DNA from: Candidatus Viridilinea mediisalina
GTDB taxonomy: Bacteria; Chloroflexota; Chloroflexia; Chloroflexales; Chloroflexaceae
Assembly: GCF_002532535.1 (NCBI RefSeq)
Contig: NZ_NQWI01000005.1
Location: forward strand, 33,472-97,471
Reading direction: 5' to 3'
Length of the DNA stretch: 64,000 bases
Shown here: positions 57,955 to 64,000 of the stretch, one piece after another
How positions within the stretch are numbered: the first letter of the stretch is position 1
How the letters are laid out: each line of letters starts with the position of its first letter
Program-made: the position numbers and the translations under genes
Notes under the pieces: model-generated
What the model saw: the letters and a program-made list of their open reading frames with translations, nothing else
The model's database searches: none
What the model was told of the DNA's origin: nothing

Positions 57955-58073
57955 TGCCATTGCAGATTGTAGATTGTAGATTGTAGATTGTAGATTGTAG
58001 ATTGCCGAACATGGTGTCTCAATGGGCGTTAGCGTTCTTGATGATGCGACATGGTCAAGGGAAAGTGATATTA
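57952..58073. repeat. TAATGCCA ... TGATATTA element with ATTGTAG heptads
   Basis: It starts with the aguA stop codon and has six nearly perfect AGATTGT units, GCCGAACATGGTGTCTCAATGGG, then ATGCGACATGGTCAAGGG. The right end TGATATTA overlaps the stop codon (58073-58071) of the opposite-strand gene, so both flanking genes end inside this element. Confidence 0.8.
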
Positions 58074-58589
58074 TAGCAGTTTTTCAACACCATCAAAGAC
58101 AAATTCTCGTGTACGAAATGCAACTCGAACACCGTATTTTCTACGGATAGCTTCGGTTTGTTTGAGTCGTTTGGGAACACCGCGTCCTGTACTGAGAACA
58201 ACATATGCTCTAACTCCATACTTTGCCACAAGATCATGTCCGGGTGATTTACGATGAATGCCAGTATGAAAGCCCTAACTTTCAGACCGCTTGCAAATCC
58301 GTTCGAGGGTTTGATCAATTTGATCCAATGCAGTACCAACATCCTTGCCCTTGAGTTCGACAAGTAATACAATACCTTTAGTTGCTTTGACACTTTTTGC
58401 CCAAAATAGGTAGTCAACTTTGCGTATATTCGCACTACTGATCCAGCAGCCATCAACTTTGATGCGCCAAATGGTATCACCAGGCTTAGGACGAATCAAA
58501 AAACGGCGTGAACGCTCTTCTGCGGAGGAATTTTGACTAATACAGCTCTCAGGTATACCAAGATCGATCAGCCATTGAGGAGGTTTCAT
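58071..58589 (-). pseudogene. PD-(D/E)XK-like nuclease partner of AAA ATPase, interrupted by an in-frame amber codon
   Basis: Reading from ATG 58589 gives 104 residues to TAG at 58277-58275. The same frame then continues open for 67 more codons to TAA at 58073-58071 (GFHTGIHRKSPGHDL ... FVFDGVEKLL). The N-part has KVDYLFWAK and IVLLVELKGKDVGTALDQI, fitting an Asp ... Glu-x-Lys nuclease core. The second part, with YGVRAYVVLSTGRG and a basic end, continues the fold. The ATG overlaps the upstream ATPase TGA (ATGA). A single C-to-T-type change could explain the TAG. Either a recent nonsense mutation or amber readthrough; the former is more likely. Confidence 0.75.
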
Positions 58590-60853
58590 ACTGCATCTTC
58601 CATTTCATCCTGAAGGCATGCAAAGGCAGCACCTAAATCATCAGCAACTTGATCAAGTTCACCCTCATCAATGAGCCCCACTTCATCATCCATGATGTTA
58701 GTCACATGACCATCGGGTGCAAAGCGATAGGCGGCAACGCGGTCATGAGCCAAGGTGGTTTTTGTCGAGATACTGGAAGGTAGATGATGCTTCTTATCGA
58801 GTACCTTCTGAGCCATCAAGAAGTTATTTACTGCATAGAGTAGGTAGGGGCTATGAGTAGTAATGACACATTTAACGTCTTGGCGTACAAGTTGGGCAAC
58901 CATCTCCATGACATTAATCTGAGCACCGGGGTGGAGGTGCGCTTCGGGCTCCTCAAAATAGACATAGCGTGAAGGTATCGCTGAGTTGGAAATAAGCGAC
59001 TCAGCAATCGCTAGAAATGGCCAGATCTCCATTTGCCCGGCAGATATTGCTGAAGACTGAAAGATTTTGTGCCCAATTTGCAACGAGATAGTACCTGGAC
59101 CATAGCGCAAATCGCCCTTCGTAATGGCTTTGGCTTTTTCTCGAAAGAACTCTAGCTCTCGCAGATTGTCAAAGATTGAGTATTGCCCTTCTCTACGTCT
59201 TTCTTGATCACGCCATAGTGAATCCAATGCCGATCCCAGAACATTATAGAAAGTGCTAATATAGCCAGGGAGTATTTGAGTTTTCATGCGACTACGCGAA
59301 AAAAGGAGTTGTAGTTGTGGTGCTGCAAAAGGAGGAACAAATGAGTAGAGAATACGGCCTGCAGGGATATAAATTTGGCTCTTTGGTACACTACCAGTCT
59401 TCCACCAAGTACGCACACGCTGCTCAAGAGCTAAATTTAACATGGCTTGCTGGTTAAGCCAAGATATCTGCTGTACATTTTCTATGTTGCTTTGTTCAAA
59501 TTCCCAGCTTAATAATGTATTCTCATCACAGAGTAATTTCGGGTCATAACCAAGCCATAATTCAAGAGCAGAGCGCATCATCTCTCCAGGATTATCATTA
59601 TCGGTAGCCGGAGGGAGCAATTCTTCGATGCCACGCAAAAAATAGAGTACTTGCGCGGCTAATGATTTTCCTGAAGCCTGAGGTCCAACAAAAGTGGCAC
59701 TCGGCAGCGCCGTCGCGGTCGCACTTGGCAGCACCGTCGCCGTCGCACTCGGCAGCACCGTCGCCGTCGCACTCGGCAAGCCTGTCGCCGTCGCACTCGG
59801 CAGCGCCGTATTCGTGGCACTCGGCAAGCCTGTCGCCGTGGCGCTCGGCAGCGCCGTATTCGTGGCACTCGGCAGCACCGTATTCGTGGCACTCGGCAAG
59901 CCTGTCGCCGTGGCGCTCGGCAGCGCCGTATTCGTGGCACTCGGCAGCACCGTATTCGTGGCACTCGGCAGCACCGTCGCGGTCGCACTTGGCAGCGGGT
60001 CGGGTGGCGGCACCACAGGGTCGGACGGCGGCAGCGGGTCGGGTGGCGGCACCACAGGGTCGGACGGCGGCAGCGGGTCGGACGGCGGCACCACAGGGTC
60101 GGACGGCGGCACCGGGTCGGACGGCGGCACCGGGTCGGACGGCGGCACCGGGTCGGACGGCGGCGGCCAAGGCGATTCTGGTGGGGGCACAGGTTCTTGG
60201 GGGACATCCCAGATCCCTTCCGACGGTGGCCCTGGGTCTTGGGGCGCATCCCAAGGAATCTCCGTTGGCGGCGCTGGCGCAGCAGGTGGCGCTGGCGCAA
60301 CAGGTGATGGCGCTGGCGCAGCAGGTGGTGGCGCTGGCGCAGGTGCTGATGTTGGAGGTACCGGAACTTCGGTTGGATCTGGGGCAGTAGTTGACCTTAC
60401 GGTGGGTTCATGCATGGCCACTGGGGCGGGGACACTCGTGTTGGCAGTTGTTGGCGCAGGAGTAGCCACTGGTTCATGGGCCAGCCCATCAGGCGTGAGC
60501 GGCAAGGCGGCTTGGGGCAGCGGTGGTAGCTCAACCGGCACCAGAGGGTTATCTGACACCGGGGGCATTGCGCGCAAGATGGCATCACGCGCCGCCTCAC
60601 TAATCACCGCCTCATCCAAGGCTGCCTGGGCGTTCGTGCGCATAGGCCAAGGGCGATAGTCGGCTGCGAGGGGCGAGAGCAGACTGATGGAATAGGGTTG
60701 CGCCTTTGGCCGTGCGGCCACCAGCGCAGCCTCGGCTGCTTGGATCACCGCGAACATACCCAGCAACAGGGCCATGAAAAGACACACCCAAAGCGGGTGC
60801 CGGCGCAGGAGCCTAAGCCCGCGACGAAGATAGATAGTGCGTCGTCTGCTCAT
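58586..60853 (-). CDS. Fusion: membrane-anchored Pro-rich protein joined to AAA ATPase lacking its own N-terminus
   Basis: 755 residues from ATG 60853 (AAGGA upstream). Residues 1-45 contain a basic start and one membrane helix (PLWVCLFMALLLGMFAVIQA). About 100-385 is Pro/Ala/Thr-rich, with PPSDPV repeats and about twelve 8-residue PSATATVL/PSATNTAL units. At about nt 59692 the text changes without a break from PSAT to FVGPQASGKSL, which is the Walker A of an OLD-like ATPase. Walker B YFEEPEAHLHPG and switch VITTHSPYLL follow. The first beta strands normally before Walker A are missing. The ATPase part is AT-richer than the Pro-rich part. Genuine fusion, recombination or assembly join are all possible. 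Confidence 0.75.
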   Translation of the reverse strand: MSRRRTIYLRRGLRLLRRHPLWVCLFMALLLGMFAVIQAAEAALVAARPKAQPYSISLLSPLAADYRPWPMRTNAQAALDEAVISEAARDAILRAMPPVSDNPLVPVELPPLPQAALPLTPDGLAHEPVATPAPTTANTSVPAPVAMHEPTVRSTTAPDPTEVPVPPTSAPAPAPPPAAPAPSPVAPAPPAAPAPPTEIPWDAPQDPGPPSEGIWDVPQEPVPPPESPWPPPSDPVPPSDPVPPSDPVPPSDPVVPPSDPLPPSDPVVPPPDPLPPSDPVVPPPDPLPSATATVLPSATNTVLPSATNTALPSATATGLPSATNTVLPSATNTALPSATATGLPSATNTALPSATATGLPSATATVLPSATATVLPSATATALPSATFVGPQASGKSLAAQVLYFLRGIEELLPPATDNDNPGEMMRSALELWLGYDPKLLCDENTLLSWEFEQSNIENVQQISWLNQQAMLNLALEQRVRTWWKTGSVPKSQIYIPAGRILYSFVPPFAAPQLQLLFSRSRMKTQILPGYISTFYNVLGSALDSLWRDQERRREGQYSIFDNLRELEFFREKAKAITKGDLRYGPGTISLQIGHKIFQSSAISAGQMEIWPFLAIAESLISNSAIPSRYVYFEEPEAHLHPGAQINVMEMVAQLVRQDVKCVITTHSPYLLYAVNNFLMAQKVLDKKHHLPSSISTKTTLAHDRVAAYRFAPDGHVTNIMDDEVGLIDEGELDQVADDLGAAFACLQDEMEDAV
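59694..59995. repeat. 24-bp coding tandem repeat (PSAT octapeptide)
   Basis: About twelve 24-base units coding PSATNTVL-type octapeptides end exactly at the junction with the ATPase Walker A. Farther upstream (about 59995-60150) come 18-base PPSDPV units. Confidence 0.85.
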
Positions 60854-63449
60854 GGCTGTTTCCTTGTGGTAGTATGATGGTAAAAGCAGACCCCTCACCG
60901 AGTTGACTGGTCACGCTGAGGCTGCCGCCTTGGCGCTCGGTCAGTTTGCGTGCCAAGACGAGGCCAAGGCCAAGCCCACGGGGGGCGTGGTTTAAGGCGT
61001 CATCACTGCGCTGGAGCCGCTCAAAGAGCTTGGGCAGCCGTTCGGCTGCAATGCCAGGCCCGCTATCGCGCACCGTCAGCGCCACCCCTTGATCGTGATG
61101 GGCGGCGGTAATTGTAATCGGAGCGCCTTCGCCATATTTGATCGCGTTGTCGAGCAGTTGGCCTAGGGCAAAGCTGAGCAGACGCGCATCGGCGCAGATC
61201 ATCGGCAGGTTGGTGGGTATTTCCAACTCAATCGTTACCTCAACGGCAGCAGCGGCAGCACGGAGCGGGCCAAGGGCCATCTCGACCACACTCTGCACGC
61301 CGGTGGACGCGAGTTCCAATTCGAGCGAATTGGTTTCGATGCCAGCAATCATGATCGCCTTATCAATCAAGACGCTCATGGCTTGGCTCTGGCGCAACGA
61401 GGTGTCAATCAGTTCGCTTTGTAGAGGGGCCAAAGGCCCGCCGATGCCCTTGGCCAACATATCAGTCGCACTCGTAATCGCCGTGAGTGGTGTACGCAAT
61501 TCGTGCGAAATCAGCGCAATCAGGTCGGTCTTAGCCCGCTCCATAGCCGCCTCATCACTAATGTCGCGCAGCACAATCACCTCACCCTCACCGGCATCAT
61601 CGCGGCCAGGCAACTGGGCAACGCGGGCACTGAGCGTACGTCCGTGCAGCGTATAGCGGGTGGGGCGTTCGTCTGGTTGCGCTTGCCCGTCATTGAGTGG
61701 CTTCAAAGGCAGACGGGCAAAATAGTAGCTCCGCCGCCGCCAGTCGTTGATCGCAAACAAGCTCTCGGCAGCCGGATTCATCATCACAATGCGTCCACGC
61801 CGATCACAGACAACCACCGCATCAGCGATGCCGCCCAGAATGGCGGCGCGGCGCACCCCTTCACGCTCGACATCACTGTAGAGTCCAACATTATGCAAAG
61901 CAGTAGCGGTCATACCCGCAATGGCCAGCAGTGGCGCATGGATGCCCGAACTAAAGACACCCGGTTGGTGGTGCAGCACCACAAGCAGCCCAATCAGTTG
62001 CCCTTGGGCATAGAGTGCCATATAGCCCACTTCGTTATACGTAGGCGGCAGATCGAGCGCCCGCAGACGGCGTGCATCCTGGCGAACGAGGGTAAAACCA
62101 TTGGCACGCCGCGCCGCCGCGTGCAATCCCACCTCATCGCCATGAGGGGCACCCGCCAGCAGCAACAGTTCCAGATCAGCGCAGGGGGCCACCACAATGC
62201 GCCAATGGTCGCCCTCGTGCAAAGCAACCAGCGTCGCAGCATCAGGCACCAACTGGGCCACCGAGCGGCCCGCTTGGGCCACAATATCGTCTACCTGCCG
62301 CTTGCCACCCAGATCGCGGCTAGTCGTATAGAGATGCAGCAGCCGCCCCGTCATCTGATTAAAGGCCCGTGCCAACAGCCCCAACTCATCGCGTGAACGC
62401 ACACCACTGCGCCGCTCCAGATCGCCACCAGCCACCGCCTGCGCGGTACCCACCAACTCCTGCAGAGGCCGGGTAATCTGGCGGGCAACAAGGGCACCTA
62501 CCGCCACCACCGCACCCAAGAGCGCCATACTCAACAGCAGCAGTGGCACCCGCTGGGTCTGCCAACTACTGATGATAAAGCTCTGGGGCAAGGCAACTGC
62601 AAAAAAGCCATCCATCGTGCGGCGCACACGCAGCGGACTATAGGCCAACTGATATTCGCGGCCCCCGATGATGCCAACATCCTGAATATGCCCCGGCTCC
62701 GCTAGGCTCCGCGCTTCGGCCAATTCAGCCAGCACCGCCAGCGGAATGGGCGGCACCAGCGCATCTCCTGCGAGCAGTTGGGTCGTTGCTACGGCAACGC
62801 CACGCCCATCATAGAACGTCGTAATGCCAGCCTGACTACGCTCCTGCAACCAGCGCAAGAGTTCAGGCAGCGGCAAAGCCACCATCGCCCCACCCACGAG
62901 CCCATCATCAAGCCAAAGGGGGGCTGCGGTCCAGAGCCGATCTTCGCGGAAGGTCGAAAACTTATCGCCATAGGCATCACTCTGCTGATACAGGATTTGT
63001 TGGGCCAACCACCATTGCTCCAGATCATCCAACTCAAGGGGCTGGGGCGCATCACCCGGCCCAGCCTCAGGTGGCCGTTGCCAACTAACCAGCGGCTGAC
63101 CAGTGGGATCAAAGAGTACAAGGGTATGCAGGCCCATATTGGCCCAAATCGGGCGCAACAGCCGCACCAAACGGGCCTCATCGCCCGCAGCCAACGCCTC
63201 TGCCATACCCTCCGTAAACGCAATCGTCCGCAACTCCTCAATCTGGCGATCCTCCAGGGCCACCAGAGCATCACTCGTCGCCTGGCCCGCCTCGACCAAG
63301 CGATTATTCAGGCGATCTTGCAGACTGCCTGCGGTTACCCATGCAGCAACAAAGGTCACTGTCGCCACCAGCACAATCGCCAGCAACAGATAGGGTACAA
63401 CTATTTTGGTGCTAATCCGCCCTGTTAGGGTACGAATGATGAGACGCAT
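60813..63449 (-). CDS. Membrane sensor histidine kinase (Cache-like, HAMP, GAF, PAS)
   Basis: 878 residues from ATG 63449; an in-frame TTG at 63488 is less likely. TM1 about 15-37; an extracellular double-Cache-like sensor to about 300; TM2 about 305-325; HAMP with RQITRPLQELVGTAQAV; GAF about 375-530; PAS about 540-640 (ADAVVVCDRRGRIVMMNPAA); HisKA with ISHELRTPLTAITSATDML; HATPase with LLDNAIKYGEG, DSGPGI and GLGLGLVLA. It autophosphorylates on His in response to an external and possibly a cytoplasmic signal. No response regulator is adjacent. The gene overlaps the start of the downstream Pro-rich fusion gene by 41 bases. Confidence 0.9.
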   Translation of the reverse strand: MRLIIRTLTGRISTKIVVPYLLLAIVLVATVTFVAAWVTAGSLQDRLNNRLVEAGQATSDALVALEDRQIEELRTIAFTEGMAEALAAGDEARLVRLLRPIWANMGLHTLVLFDPTGQPLVSWQRPPEAGPGDAPQPLELDDLEQWWLAQQILYQQSDAYGDKFSTFREDRLWTAAPLWLDDGLVGGAMVALPLPELLRWLQERSQAGITTFYDGRGVAVATTQLLAGDALVPPIPLAVLAELAEARSLAEPGHIQDVGIIGGREYQLAYSPLRVRRTMDGFFAVALPQSFIISSWQTQRVPLLLLSMALLGAVVAVGALVARQITRPLQELVGTAQAVAGGDLERRSGVRSRDELGLLARAFNQMTGRLLHLYTTSRDLGGKRQVDDIVAQAGRSVAQLVPDAATLVALHEGDHWRIVVAPCADLELLLLAGAPHGDEVGLHAAARRANGFTLVRQDARRLRALDLPPTYNEVGYMALYAQGQLIGLLVVLHHQPGVFSSGIHAPLLAIAGMTATALHNVGLYSDVEREGVRRAAILGGIADAVVVCDRRGRIVMMNPAAESLFAINDWRRRSYYFARLPLKPLNDGQAQPDERPTRYTLHGRTLSARVAQLPGRDDAGEGEVIVLRDISDEAAMERAKTDLIALISHELRTPLTAITSATDMLAKGIGGPLAPLQSELIDTSLRQSQAMSVLIDKAIMIAGIETNSLELELASTGVQSVVEMALGPLRAAAAAVEVTIELEIPTNLPMICADARLLSFALGQLLDNAIKYGEGAPITITAAHHDQGVALTVRDSGPGIAAERLPKLFERLQRSDDALNHAPRGLGLGLVLARKLTERQGGSLSVTSQLGEGSAFTIILPQGNSHEQTTHYLSSSRA

Positions 63450-63477
63450 AGAGTTTGGGGAGTGCAAAGAAACAGAG

Positions 63478-63498
63478 CCTACGTTCAATCAACGTAGG
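63478..63498. repeat. Short perfect hairpin upstream of sensor kinase
   Basis: CCTACGTT-CAATC-AACGTAGG lies 29 bases upstream of the kinase start codon. Possible operator or leader hairpin. Confidence 0.5.
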
Positions 63499-63520
63499 CT
63501 TGGGTTGGTTTTGCCATGGC

Positions 63521-63785
63521 TAATACCATTTACGATTGTAGATTGCAGATTGTAGATTGCAGATTGTAGATTGTAGATTGCAGATTGCAGATTGCCGAAC
63601 ATGGCGTCCCAATGGGTTTTAGGCAATAGCGCAAAAGGAACGCTGTGTAGGGGCACGGCGCTGCCGTGCCCCTGGGGGCTACGGCGACCACGGGGATGGC
63701 ACGGCGCTGCCGTGCCCCTGGGGGCTACGGCGACCACGGGGATGGCACGGCGCTGCCGTGCCCCTACGGTCTATGGTCAAGGGAA
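63521..63785. repeat. TAATACCA heptad element with an inserted 46-bp tandem repeat
   Basis: TAATACCATTTACG, about eight AGATTGT/AGATTGC units and GCCGAACATGGCGTCCCAATGGG. Then 63651-63768 has two full and one partial 46-base units with the hairpin GGCACGGC-GCT-GCCGTGCC, and after it TATGGTCAAGGGAAG, which in the copy at 57952 follows directly. The tandem block therefore looks inserted into the element. Confidence 0.75.
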
Positions 63786-64000
63786 GCAGAAATTTTTAAG
63801 TGTCCCAGCAGCCTGTCATGCTGAACAAAGCGAAGCATCTCGAAATTTGGTTACCACAAGAGACCTTTCGCTTCGCTCCTAAGGCGGCGCGGTGGTGCGG
63901 TGGCTGAGCTTGTCGAAGCCCCGCGGCGCGGTGGTGCGGTGGCTGAGCTTGTCGAAGCCCCGCACCGCTGCGCCGCCACCCTCCGCTGGCTTCGACAAGC
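63786..64000. repeat. Repeat-only region at window end
   Basis: 63808-63880 has GTCATGCTGAACAAAGCGAAG and its partial inverted counterpart. 63884-63961 holds two tandem 39-base units with GGTGGCTGAGCTTGTCGAAG, and an inverted copy GGCTTCGACAAGC ends the window. The segment resembles the interior of family E elements. No gene is seen. Confidence 0.6.

Noticed and set aside
59662..60659. Long plus-strand frames with Gly/Ser- or Ser/His-rich repeats
   Set aside because: Antisense readings of the 24-base and 18-base coding repeats of the Pro-rich protein.
63521..63600. CRISPR-like array
   Set aside because: Units are only 7 bases with no spacers; no cas genes in the window.

Overview
The window reads as chromosomal DNA of a Chloroflexota bacterium, most likely class Chloroflexia (Chloroflexus / Oscillochloris / Roseiflexus relatives). 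This rests on gene style and not on a marker phylogeny: long secreted proteins ending in YLPL-x-x-R, Pro/Thr/Ser-rich PSAT-type linkers, an aldehyde:ferredoxin oxidoreductase homologue, accD-accA as a free pair, and very many short dispersed repeats in a moderately GC-rich background. Core genes (gyrA, nth, accA/accD, initiator tRNA) show that it is chromosome and not plasmid or phage.

Layout. 1-6.9 kb: truncated family 2 glycosyltransferase, periplasmic solute-binding protein, a 1380-residue secreted multidomain protein and a small two-HTH regulator. 7.1-13.9 kb: homologues of four shikimate enzymes (aroQ, aroA, aroK on +; aroE on -) with altered active-site motifs, interrupted by an AT-rich two-gene AAA-ATPase/TOPRIM-like module that looks like imported defence DNA. 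13.9-20.3 kb: a minus-strand run with overlapping genes, in which a dolichyl-phosphate-mannose-synthase-like glycosyltransferase is followed by two paralogous GT-C membrane glycosyltransferases, aroE and an acetyltransferase. 20.5-24.4 kb: F420/FMN-type PPOX protein and a carbohydrate ABC importer without its ATPase. 24.5-31.2 kb: accD-accA, rhodanese lipoprotein, cyclic-nucleotide-binding ferredoxin divergent from an AOR-family oxidoreductase, thioesterase, initiator tRNA. 31.4-39.1 kb: hybrid histidine kinase plus response regulator, nth, an ABC-2 exporter, 5-formyl-THF cyclo-ligase, MarR regulator. 39.4-48.7 kb: gyrA carrying a 520-residue HNH intein, a GT-C-like membrane protein, a delta-60-repeat secreted protein. 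48.9-58 kb: USP-DUF389 fusion, a methyltransferase with an internal deletion, lipoate ligase, MFS transporter, AIG2-like protein and the agmatine-to-putrescine pair aguB-aguA. 58-63.5 kb: a decayed second ATPase/nuclease module (nuclease with an in-frame amber codon; ATPase fused to a membrane-anchored Pro-rich protein), then a sensor kinase. 63.5-64 kb: repeats only.

The strongest structural signal is repeat biology. Short tandem arrays with 7- or 8-base units occur at more than ten places, with different unit sequences but a shared context: they begin inside or within a few bases of stop codons (aroA, both ABC importer genes, AOR, hybrid kinase, delta-60 protein, aguB, aguA, the DPM-like glycosyltransferase, the ABC exporter ATPase), several framed by TAATACCA and TGGTATTA ends. 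One such array lies in frame inside a glycosyltransferase gene. Four copies of a roughly 100-bp terminal-inverted-repeat element, and other families of inverted-repeat elements, fill most remaining intergenic space.

All protein functions are inferred by reading the translations; no database search was run.
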